Virus record (IMG/VR): IMGVR_UViG_3300022187_000045
Location: 1 to 49,642 of that record
Length of the DNA stretch: 49,642 nucleotides
From: a virus
Direction: 5' to 3' (one strand)
Shown: positions 27,687-34,650 of the stretch, piece by piece
Layout of the letters: each line of letters starts with the position of its first letter
Position numbering within the stretch: position 1 is the first letter of the stretch
The notes under the pieces: generated by a model
Database searches by the model: none
What the model saw: the letters and a program-made list of their open reading frames with translations, nothing else
What the model was told of the DNA's origin: nothing
Program-made: the position numbers and the translations under genes

Positions 27687-29135
27687 ATGCCATTAAATCC
27701 ATTTTTTCTACAAGGTTCTAAACTTGAACAAAATCTAGTTCAAGATTTAATAAATGAACAGTTGCGAATGTATGGCATTGATGTATATTACATGCCAAGA
27801 CAGTTTATAAAGAAAAACTCTATCATAAAGGAAGTTGTAAAATCAGAGTTCAGTAATGCTTATCCACTTGAAGCATATTTGGAAACTTACGATGGATATG
27901 GTGGGCAAGGTACTATATTATCAAAGTTTGGTATAGAAGAAGTTGATGACATTACTTTGATTATTTCTAGAGATAGATATGAGACTTATATAAAACCATT
28001 AATAGAAAATCTAGATGATGTAGAGTTAGGAGATAGACCAAAAGAAGGAGATTTAATCTATTTTCCTTTAGGGGACAGATTATTTGAAATCAAATATGTT
28101 GAGCATGAAAAACCTTTTTATCAACTCAATAAAAACTATGTTTATGAGTTAAGATGTGAACTCTTTAGATATCAGGATGAAGTTATTGATACAACAATTG
28201 AAGATATTGACGATAACACTAAAGATATTGGATATATCCAAACTTTACAGATGTTTACTGGTGCTGGTGTAACTGCTACAGCATATATTAGCAATATTGT
28301 TAGGGATGGTATTAGAAGATTTATTTTAAATAGTGGTGGATCTGGATACACAAGTCCACCAAAAGTCAGAGTATCAATGCCACAAGATGTTCTTGGATTT
28401 GGTACTGAGTTTTCTGGTGCTCCTGCTGCTGGTATTGCTAGTATGTTTGGTCCACAAACATTCCAGTCAATAAAATCTATTGAGATTACTAATAGTGGAT
28501 TTGGATATACTACAAGTGCTCCACCACAAGTTATATTCTTAGAAGGTGGTGGAGCAGGAGCAGCTGCAACTGTTGAGATTGGTAGAGGAGTTCTACAAGA
28601 GATTAGACTTATTCAAGGTGGTGGTGGATATTTAAATCCTCCTATTGTAACTATTTCTGAACCTGTTGGAACTCCAACTGGAATCACTACAAGTCAAGCA
28701 GAAGCAGTTGCAAGAATAAACAGTGCTGGTATAGTCACATCCATTGCATTTACGAATGCTGGTTTGGGATATACAAGAACTCCTACAGTATCATTCTCCA
28801 CTCCAGATTTAATGGTTCCTGGAATAGGAACATTTAGGTATAATGAATCTGTAACTGGTGAACAAAGTGGTGCAACTGGTATTGTAAAATCTTGGAACGT
28901 TGTTACTGGAGTATTAGAACTTTCTAATGTTATTGGTCAGTTTAATGCTGGAGAAGATATTGTTGGTGCAAATTCTGAAGCTTCATATACATTAAGAATA
29001 GGTTATACAGATAATCTGGCAGATGCTGGAGATTCTACTAATAAATATGGTAAGTATGAAGATAACTACGACATACAAGTTGAAGCTGATGGAATACTTG
29101 ACTTCACTGAAGAAAATCCTTTTGGAAGAGTATAG
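27687..29135 (+). CDS. gp14: neck protein gp14 with a C-terminal beta-repeat extension
   Basis: Residues 1 to about 190 match the T4 gp14 neck protein type: MPLNPFFLQGSKLEQNLVQD, INEQLRMYGIDVYYMPRQFI, FGIEEVDDITLIISRDRY and the NKNYVYELRCELFRYQDEVI core. T4 gp14 is 256 aa, while this protein is 482 aa. The extra part (about 195-400) contains four GSGY-type repeats (at about 216, 270, 311 and 359), each with a Pro-Pro or Thr-Pro and beta-strand follow-up, the same module as in the giant baseplate protein. The C-terminal 60 residues are acidic. The extension may decorate the neck, as whiskers do in T4, but this is inference. Confidence 0.9.
   Translation: MPLNPFFLQGSKLEQNLVQDLINEQLRMYGIDVYYMPRQFIKKNSIIKEVVKSEFSNAYPLEAYLETYDGYGGQGTILSKFGIEEVDDITLIISRDRYETYIKPLIENLDDVELGDRPKEGDLIYFPLGDRLFEIKYVEHEKPFYQLNKNYVYELRCELFRYQDEVIDTTIEDIDDNTKDIGYIQTLQMFTGAGVTATAYISNIVRDGIRRFILNSGGSGYTSPPKVRVSMPQDVLGFGTEFSGAPAAGIASMFGPQTFQSIKSIEITNSGFGYTTSAPPQVIFLEGGGAGAAATVEIGRGVLQEIRLIQGGGGYLNPPIVTISEPVGTPTGITTSQAEAVARINSAGIVTSIAFTNAGLGYTRTPTVSFSTPDLMVPGIGTFRYNESVTGEQSGATGIVKSWNVVTGVLELSNVIGQFNAGEDIVGANSEASYTLRIGYTDNLADAGDSTNKYGKYEDNYDIQVEADGILDFTEENPFGRV
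29040..29047 (+). promoter_or_regulatory. possible internal late promoter AATAAATA upstream of gp15
   Basis: A perfect NATAAATA match within the 3' end of gp14, 100 bases before the gp15 ATG. In an AT-rich coding region it could be chance. Confidence 0.3.
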
Positions 29136-29146
29136 GGGACTAAAAA

Positions 29147-30148
29147 ATGTTTGAATATTTTTACCACTCAATAATGAGAAAAACCATTGTTGGTTTTGGT
29201 ACGCTTTTTAATAACATTAGAATAAAAACTACTAATGCAGAAAATGATGTAATCTCGGAGATAAAAGTTCCGATTGCATACGCCCCTATGCAAAAGTTTT
29301 TGGCAAGACTTGAGCAGTCACCAGATCTGAACAATCCAGTAAGAATGACTCTTCCAAGGATGTCATTTGAACTTGTAGGTTTAACTTATGATAGCTCAAG
29401 AAAGGTAACTACTACTCAATCATTTTTGGTTTCAGATAGAACTCAAAAATCAAAAATGAAGAAGGTTTATATGCCAGTTCCATATACAATGGAATTTGAG
29501 CTAAATATTATGGCTAAGCATAATGACGATGCCCTACAGATTGTAGAGCAGATTTTACCATATTTTCAACCATCATATACTTTAACAATCGATTTGATTG
29601 AATCTATTGGTGAAAAGAGGGATATTCCATTTACACTCAGTAATATTACCATGGAAGATCGATATGATGGTGATTTTAAAGATAGAAGAGCGATTATTTA
29701 TTCATTAAAGTTCACTGCAAAAACGTATCTATTTGGACCAGTACCAAAGACAGAATCTGGAGATATCATCAAAAAAGTTCAGGTTGGATATTTTGCTGGC
29801 GACAGAGAATCTTCTACAAGAGAGATTACTTATCAAACAACTCCTGTTGCATCTGTTAACTATACAAATGTTGTAGTTACAACAACTGCTTCTGACATGG
29901 AAATAGGAACAAATGAGTTCGTTGTTATTGACGCAAATGTATTGTTTGTAGATAGTTATATTACTGTTGATAGTGAAACTATGAAGATAATTCAAATCAG
30001 TGGTAATAATATTAGGGTTGAAAGAGGATCTTATGGGACAAAGATTACTCAACATGTTTCTGGAACAGCAATCAAGAACATTACTGTAGACGATAATGAC
30101 TTGATTGAAGTTGGAGATAACTTTGGATTTGATATGTCATCTTTTTGA
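29147..30148 (+). CDS. gp15: tail completion/sheath stabiliser gp15
   Basis: A 333-residue homologue of T4 gp15 (272 aa), the hexameric terminator that caps the tail and connects it to the neck. Shared features are the start MFEYFYHSIMRKTIVGFGTL (T4 MFGYFYNSSFRR), the segment VPIAYAPMQKFLARLEQ, and the nearly identical QIVEQILPYFQPSYTLTIDL. The C-terminal ~90 residues are not T4-like. They carry a module (FVDSYITVDSETMKIIQI, then VERGSYGTKITQHVSGTAI; about 262-309) that matches one in the giant baseplate protein at about 3265-3312. An AGGGGA ribosome binding site precedes the ATG. Confidence 0.92.
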   Translation: MFEYFYHSIMRKTIVGFGTLFNNIRIKTTNAENDVISEIKVPIAYAPMQKFLARLEQSPDLNNPVRMTLPRMSFELVGLTYDSSRKVTTTQSFLVSDRTQKSKMKKVYMPVPYTMEFELNIMAKHNDDALQIVEQILPYFQPSYTLTIDLIESIGEKRDIPFTLSNITMEDRYDGDFKDRRAIIYSLKFTAKTYLFGPVPKTESGDIIKKVQVGYFAGDRESSTREITYQTTPVASVNYTNVVVTTTASDMEIGTNEFVVIDANVLFVDSYITVDSETMKIIQISGNNIRVERGSYGTKITQHVSGTAIKNITVDDNDLIEVGDNFGFDMSSF

Positions 30149-30156
30149 GGTAGGAT

Positions 30157-30615
30157 ATGAAAAAAGCATTTGATGGATTAGATGATGCATTTGATATCAA
30201 AGATGATATTGATGAAAATGAAAATAAAGAAAAAACAAAAGAAGTTGAAGTTTTACCAGATAATGACCAAAAAATAGTAAAACAAAGTAAAGAAGAGCAT
30301 ATTAATAAAGATTATGATTATACTAGAGGAAACCTTTACTCTATCATAGAAAAGGGTCAAGAAGCTATTAATGGTGTTTTAGAGTTGGCACAAGAAACTG
30401 ACTCTCCAAGAGCATATGAAGTTCTTGGGCAACTTATTAAAAACGTATCTGAGACCACAGATAAGTTAATGGATCTTCAGAAGAAGATTAAAGATATGGA
30501 GGAAGAAAAGAAAAAAGGTCCCACAAATGTTACCAATAATGCAATGTTTTTTGGATCCACAGCAGATCTATCTAAGCTTTTAAAGCAACAGCAAAATAAT
30601 ACTGAAGATAAATAA
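30157..30615 (+). CDS. gp16: terminase small subunit gp16
   Basis: A 152-residue homologue of T4 gp16 (164 aa), which regulates the gp17 packaging motor and recognises DNA for packaging. The central helices (RGNLYSIIEKGQEAINGVLE, LAQETDSPRAYEVLGQLIKN, TTDKLMDLQKKIKDMEE) are the family core and should oligomerise. The C-terminal NNAMFFGSTADLSKLLKQ segment is also typical. The N-terminal ~50 residues are acidic and variable. GAGGTAGG is the ribosome binding site. The late-promoter motif for the next unit overlaps its stop codon. Confidence 0.92.
   Translation: MKKAFDGLDDAFDIKDDIDENENKEKTKEVEVLPDNDQKIVKQSKEEHINKDYDYTRGNLYSIIEKGQEAINGVLELAQETDSPRAYEVLGQLIKNVSETTDKLMDLQKKIKDMEEEKKKGPTNVTNNAMFFGSTADLSKLLKQQQNNTEDK
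30607..30614 (+). promoter_or_regulatory. late promoter motif GATAAATA
   Basis: Perfect NATAAATA match overlapping the gp16 stop, 24 bases ahead of the gene at 30639. Confidence 0.65.
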
Positions 30616-30638
30616 TACGTGGAAGATTAGTAATAAAA

Positions 30639-31628
30639 ATGTCAGCATCATTCAATCATCCTATTAATAAAAAAGCACATTCTTCTGCTAGAAAGCAGAA
30701 TAAAATTGCTGCTATGAAAAAATCTCCAAATAAAAATGAAAGGGAGGTTGCTGACAGAAAGTTACGTCCATCTGCAAAAGTTGATACTCCAGACTTTCTG
30801 AAAAATGAAGTTTCATTAGTCGATAAAATCGTAGAAGAAATCATTCAAGAGAAAAAAAACAAAGGACTCTGGTCAAATATTCATGCTAAACGTAAGCGTG
30901 GAGAATCGCCAGCGAAACCTGGGGATAAGAATTATCCAAAGACTTTGAATGTTGAAGAAAAAGAAAATAAAGTAACTATAGAAGATGCTGATGGCAACAC
31001 ATTTTTAAAAGTTGTCGATTTAATCACTCCAGATCCACTAGTTTCGGAGGGGATTGTAAGAATCCCAGCTAAAACTGGGAACATTGTTTTAGTGGGTCTT
31101 ACTTGGAGAGGAAGATATCATTCAATAAAGATGTTCTTCCCACAAACAAAGTTTCCCACAAGATCTGAAGTTCAAAATGAAATAGAAAAGGTCTACCCAG
31201 GCGCACGAGTATACAGTTTTAACGTATCCGAGTATGAGCCAGGAAAACCAATGGTCCAAGTCACAGAAGGAGCAGAGAAACGATACTGCCCCAAGTGTAA
31301 GAAAATGGAAACCAGAGCAGAGTGTGCCTATGGAGTCTCCTACTGGGACAAGTATGCCACCAAAAACTTCAAAGAGTCAGTCCTCGGAGAAGCAGCCTGG
31401 ACCAAAAAAGAAGGACAAAACAAATCTGGAGGACTCAACGAAAAAGGAAGAAAGTCTTATGAAGAGGAAAATCCAGGATCTGACCTTAAAGCACCAAGCA
31501 AGAAGGTTGGAAATCCCAGGAGGGCATCCTTCTGCGCTAGAATGAAAGGTATGCGTAAGAGACAAAAACCCTCCAACAATACAGGCGATGATCGTCTGTC
31601 TAAGTCCCTTAGAGCGTGGAACTGCTGA
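30639..31628 (+). CDS. DUF6321-type protein with a Cys-rich knuckle, three-part architecture
   Basis: A 329-residue protein made of distinct parts. The N-terminal ~100 residues are very basic and include GLWSNIHAKRKRGESPAKPG, typical of small marine-phage proteins. Residues about 150-205 form a beta/alpha domain (LTWRGRYHSIKMFFP, then YPGARVYSFNV) that resembles the next gene product. A Cys motif follows (YCPKCKKMETRAECAYG, Cys217, Cys220, Cys229), which may bind zinc. The C-terminal ~80 residues are the DUF6321 signature (EAAWTKKEGQNKSGGLNEKG, then GNPRRASFCARMKGM and final SLRAWNC). Function is not established. The gene lies between the two terminase subunits behind a late-promoter motif, so a head or packaging role is possible. 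Confidence 0.8.
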   Translation: MSASFNHPINKKAHSSARKQNKIAAMKKSPNKNEREVADRKLRPSAKVDTPDFLKNEVSLVDKIVEEIIQEKKNKGLWSNIHAKRKRGESPAKPGDKNYPKTLNVEEKENKVTIEDADGNTFLKVVDLITPDPLVSEGIVRIPAKTGNIVLVGLTWRGRYHSIKMFFPQTKFPTRSEVQNEIEKVYPGARVYSFNVSEYEPGKPMVQVTEGAEKRYCPKCKKMETRAECAYGVSYWDKYATKNFKESVLGEAAWTKKEGQNKSGGLNEKGRKSYEEENPGSDLKAPSKKVGNPRRASFCARMKGMRKRQKPSNNTGDDRLSKSLRAWNC

Positions 31629-31629
31629 T

Positions 31630-31965
31630 ATGAAATCATTCAAACAGTTTTTATCGGAAAGTGTCACTATTAATGGAGATTTCAATGGAACTCTCAACAT
31701 TGGCGATTCTCATCAGGAACAGACTAAAGAAGAAAATAGTTTCTATGCTGATCTTGTTTGGGAAGGAAAACTATATAGAATGCAGTTTATGACAAATGAA
31801 GATACTCTTCCAACTCCTGCAAACTTAGCAAATCAACTGCAAAGTGAGTATCCAGGAGGAATAGTTCATAATGTTTATCCGATTACAGAAAAAAATAGAA
31901 ACTATAGAGTCAAATCTATAAAGAGGTATCAACCAGAAGCATTGACTTGGAAAACTGAACTTTAA
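31630..31965 (+). CDS. small virion-type protein beginning MKSFKQFLSE, 111 aa
   Basis: I chose the ATG at 31630, one base after the preceding stop, because the N-terminus MKSFKQFLSESVTINGDFNG is the common start of small capsid-associated proteins in marine T4-like phages; an in-frame ATG at 31588 lies inside the upstream gene and adds an unlikely leader. Residues 42-83 (LVWEGKLYRMQFM, then YPGGIVHNVYP) parallel a domain of the 329-aa protein before it, suggesting duplication. Probably a virion protein; exact role unknown. Confidence 0.75.
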   Translation: MKSFKQFLSESVTINGDFNGTLNIGDSHQEQTKEENSFYADLVWEGKLYRMQFMTNEDTLPTPANLANQLQSEYPGGIVHNVYPITEKNRNYRVKSIKRYQPEALTWKTEL

Positions 31966-31973
31966 GGTAGATC

Positions 31974-32687
31974 ATGGCAAAAGATTTTTTATGGGGTGAA
32001 GAGTTTAAACTTGATGTTGCTCGCGGTAAAGCTAGAGGAGCATCAGTAGTTAATATCTTTGGAAACAATGATTCTCAAACAAATACTTTCAGAGCAGTTT
32101 GGGAAAACTCTGATAGTGATGATTATGTGTTTCCACCTTCCCCTCTACAGATGGATGTGAATAGTAATGCCGCAGATGCTGGTGTTTCTATTAAGATTAT
32201 TGGATTGACTACTGATTATGCAGAAGCAGAAGAAGTTGTGACACTTGATGCTACTGGAATTTCAACGACATCTACACCATTTCTTCGCATTAATACAGTA
32301 GTAACAATTGCAGGAAATGCAGCAAATGATATTACGGTAGGTCAAGGGTCTACAACATATGCTCAGATTGATGCTGGTAGAGGTAGAAATCAAGCAGCAA
32401 TTTATACAGTCCCAGATAGATGTGAATTCTATCTTTACAGGATTGATGCATTTACTGCAGATGGTTCTCAACAAAAGGCAGGTAAGTTTAGAAACTTTGT
32501 AAGTCTACCTAATGGTGTTGACTTGAGAGTGGCAGAGGTATCATTCTTCAATAATATGAATATTCAAAGAAGACTTCCTTTTAAATATTCATCAAGAACT
32601 GATATTGCTTTCCAAATGGCAACATTTAGTGGAACTCATCCATGTGCAGTATTTGGTGAAGGTATCTTAGTAAAAGAACTTATGTGA
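31974..32687 (+). CDS. structural-type protein between the terminase subunits, 237 aa
   Basis: A 237-residue protein with no membrane segments and a composition rich in Gly, Ala, Thr and Asn, consistent with a beta-sandwich virion protein. The start MAKDFLWGEEFKLDVARGKA and the end GTHPCAVFGEGILVKEL are of a type I associate with structural proteins located between genes 16 and 17 in cyanophages. Segments QAAIYTVPDRCEFYLYRIDA and RRLPFKYSSRTDIAFQ look like exposed beta strands. It begins nine bases after the preceding stop and ends seven bases before gp17. A capsid- or tail-surface role is inferred. Confidence 0.7.
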   Translation: MAKDFLWGEEFKLDVARGKARGASVVNIFGNNDSQTNTFRAVWENSDSDDYVFPPSPLQMDVNSNAADAGVSIKIIGLTTDYAEAEEVVTLDATGISTTSTPFLRINTVVTIAGNAANDITVGQGSTTYAQIDAGRGRNQAAIYTVPDRCEFYLYRIDAFTADGSQQKAGKFRNFVSLPNGVDLRVAEVSFFNNMNIQRRLPFKYSSRTDIAFQMATFSGTHPCAVFGEGILVKELM

Positions 32688-32694
32688 GTGATTT

Positions 32695-34341
32695 ATGAGT
32701 GAAGTATATCTAGGCAATCCTAATCTAAAAAAAGCAAATACTCCTATTGAGTTTACCGAAGACCAGATTGCAGAATTTATTAAATGCAAAAATGATCCTG
32801 TCTATTTTGCACATAATCACATTAAGATTGTCTCCCTTGATGAAGGTCTGACACAGTTTCATCCTTACGATTTTCAAGAGAAGTTAATATGTAACTTCCA
32901 CAAAAATAGATTTAATATATGCAAAATGCCTCGTCAGACTGGAAAGTCTACAACTGTTGTATCATACCTTCTACATTATCTCATTTTTAATGATAGCGTC
33001 AATATTGGCATTCTTGCAAACAAAGCAGCAACTGCTAGAGAACTTTTAGGGAGGTTAGCTACTGCATATGAAAACTTGCCGAAATGGATGCAACAGGGTA
33101 TTATTGCATGGAACCGTGGTAACATTGAGTTAGAAAATGGCAGTAAGATATTGGCAGCTTCTACGTCTGCAAGTGCTGTCCGAGGTATGTCGTTTAACAT
33201 CCTCTTTCTAGACGAGTTCGCGTTCGTCCCAAATCACATTGCTGACTCGTTCTTTGCATCTGTTTATCCTACTATTACGTCTGGTAAATCAACCAAAGTA
33301 ATCATTGTCTCAACGCCACATGGTATGAATCATTTCTACCGTATGTGGCACGATGCGGAAAGAGAGAAGAACGAATACATACCAACAGAAGTTCATTGGT
33401 CTGAGGTTCCTGGTAGAGACACTGCTTGGAAAGCACAAACTATTGCCAATACTTCAGAACAGCAGTTTAAAGTTGAGTTTGAATGTGAGTTCTTAGGATC
33501 TGTTGATACTCTTATTGCACCATCAAAGTTAAAATCTCTAGTATATTCAGACCCAATAAAAAGAAATGTTGGATTAGATATTTACGAACCTTCTAAAGAA
33601 AACCATGATTATGTCATTACAGTAGATGTTGCCAGAGGAGTTAGTGAAGACTATTCGGCATTTATTGTTGCAGACATAACAGAGTTTCCCCATAGAGTAG
33701 TTGCAAAGTATAGGAATAATGAGATTAAACCTATGCTATTTCCAAATATCATATATGAAGTGGCAAAAAGTTATAATGGAGCATATATTTTATGCGAAGT
33801 AAATGATATTGGAGATCAAGTAGCATCATTGCTACATTATGATCTAGAATATCAAAATGTTTTGATGTGCTCTATGAGAGGAAGAGCAGGTCAGATCGTT
33901 GGGCAAGGATTTTCAGGCAAAAAAACTCAGTTAGGAGTTAAGATGTCCAAGACTGTTAAAAAAGTCGGTGCTCTTAACTTAAAAACTATGATTGAAGAAG
34001 ATAAACTAATCTTCAATGATTATGAGATTATATCTGAGTTGACAACCTTTATTTCAAAAAACAACTCATTTGAAGCGGAAGATGGGTGTAATGATGACCT
34101 TGCTATGTGTTTGGTAATATATGCTTGGTTAGTTGCCCAAGATTATTTTAAAGAACTTACAGATCAAGATATTAGAAAAAGACTATATGAAGAACAAAAA
34201 AATCAAATAGAACAAGATATGTCTCCATTTGGATTTATTGTAGATGGGTTAGATGATAATCAATCTTTTGTAGATGAATCTGGAGACAGATGGTTTACCG
34301 ATGAATATGGTGATATGTCTTATATGTGGGAGTACATGTAA
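32695..34341 (+). CDS. gp17: terminase large subunit gp17 (packaging ATPase/nuclease)
   Basis: A 548-residue homologue of T4 gp17 (610 aa), which translocates DNA into the prohead and cuts concatemers. The ATPase domain has a Walker A (PRQTGKST, 79-86), a Walker B with catalytic Glu (ILFLDEFAF, Asp173-Glu174) and a coupling motif III (VSTPHG, 205-210). The RNase H-like nuclease domain has acidic residues in ITVDVARGVSEDYSAF (Asp311), LCEVNDIGD (Glu368) and GCNDDLAM (Asp467/Asp468). All expected catalytic motifs are present and in order. It ends in a Tyr/Trp-rich acidic tail, and its stop overlaps the next ATG (TAATG). Confidence 0.97.
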   Translation: MSEVYLGNPNLKKANTPIEFTEDQIAEFIKCKNDPVYFAHNHIKIVSLDEGLTQFHPYDFQEKLICNFHKNRFNICKMPRQTGKSTTVVSYLLHYLIFNDSVNIGILANKAATARELLGRLATAYENLPKWMQQGIIAWNRGNIELENGSKILAASTSASAVRGMSFNILFLDEFAFVPNHIADSFFASVYPTITSGKSTKVIIVSTPHGMNHFYRMWHDAEREKNEYIPTEVHWSEVPGRDTAWKAQTIANTSEQQFKVEFECEFLGSVDTLIAPSKLKSLVYSDPIKRNVGLDIYEPSKENHDYVITVDVARGVSEDYSAFIVADITEFPHRVVAKYRNNEIKPMLFPNIIYEVAKSYNGAYILCEVNDIGDQVASLLHYDLEYQNVLMCSMRGRAGQIVGQGFSGKKTQLGVKMSKTVKKVGALNLKTMIEEDKLIFNDYEIISELTTFISKNNSFEAEDGCNDDLAMCLVIYAWLVAQDYFKELTDQDIRKRLYEEQKNQIEQDMSPFGFIVDGLDDNQSFVDESGDRWFTDEYGDMSYMWEYM

Positions 34342-34568
34342 TGGATTTAGATGATCAGTTTCAAACAGAACATTTATATCTCACAGAAAGAAAATGTAGA
34401 AGTTGTGGTGAAACTAAAGACCTTATCGATGGTTTTTACAAGATGAGAAAAAACAAATATAATCTATCATCATATTCATATGAGTGCAAAGAATGCTCAA
34501 TAAAGAGAGTTATATCTAACAGAATGACCAATAAAGTCTTTGATAAATGGGAATATCCCGACTGGTAG
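34341..34568 (+). CDS. small zinc-ribbon protein, 75 aa
   Basis: I prefer the ATG at 34341, which overlaps the gp17 stop, over an upstream in-frame GTG at 34326. The product has two CxxC knuckles (RKCRSCGETK and YECKECSIKR) separated by about 30 residues, the pattern of the small zinc ribbon that precedes the nuclease domain in phage endonuclease VII/HNH proteins. Here no catalytic His/Asn domain follows, so it is either a stand-alone zinc ribbon that may bind DNA or the remnant of a homing-type endonuclease. It sits between packaging and tail genes. Function unknown. Confidence 0.7.
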   Translation: MDLDDQFQTEHLYLTERKCRSCGETKDLIDGFYKMRKNKYNLSSYSYECKECSIKRVISNRMTNKVFDKWEYPDW

Positions 34569-34608
34569 TTGTTCATGCATGGTTTTCGCACATGAAAGTA
34601 TCATTTTT

Positions 34609-34616
34609 AATAAATA
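34609..34616 (+). promoter_or_regulatory. late promoter motif AATAAATA for gp18
   Basis: Perfect NATAAATA match in the 82-base gap before gp18. A 6-bp hairpin TTTCAG/CTGAAA (34618-34634) and a CGGAGA ribosome binding site follow before the ATG at 34651. Confidence 0.75.
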
Positions 34617-34650
34617 TTTTCAGATAAACTGAAATACGGAGAACTTAAAA

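Noticed and set aside
29729-30055. Reverse-strand open frame of 108 codons inside gp15
   Set aside because: It is antisense to a conserved gene; the Cys/Ser/Asn-rich composition is typical of a shadow frame.
31588-31632. Earlier start for the 111-aa protein at 31588
   Set aside because: It would begin inside the upstream gene and add 14 residues before the typical MKSFKQFLSE start.
31377-31700. Reverse-strand open frame of 107 codons across the DUF6321 gene end
   Set aside because: Antisense to two well-supported genes, with no start signal.
34326-34340. GTG start at 34326 for the zinc-ribbon gene
   Set aside because: The ATG at 34341, overlapping the gp17 stop, fits the gene-coupling style of the window better.
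34572-34598. Inverted repeat TTCATG/CATGAA after the zinc-ribbon gene as a terminator
   Set aside because: The stem is only six pairs with a 13-base loop, and the T run comes several bases later; too weak.
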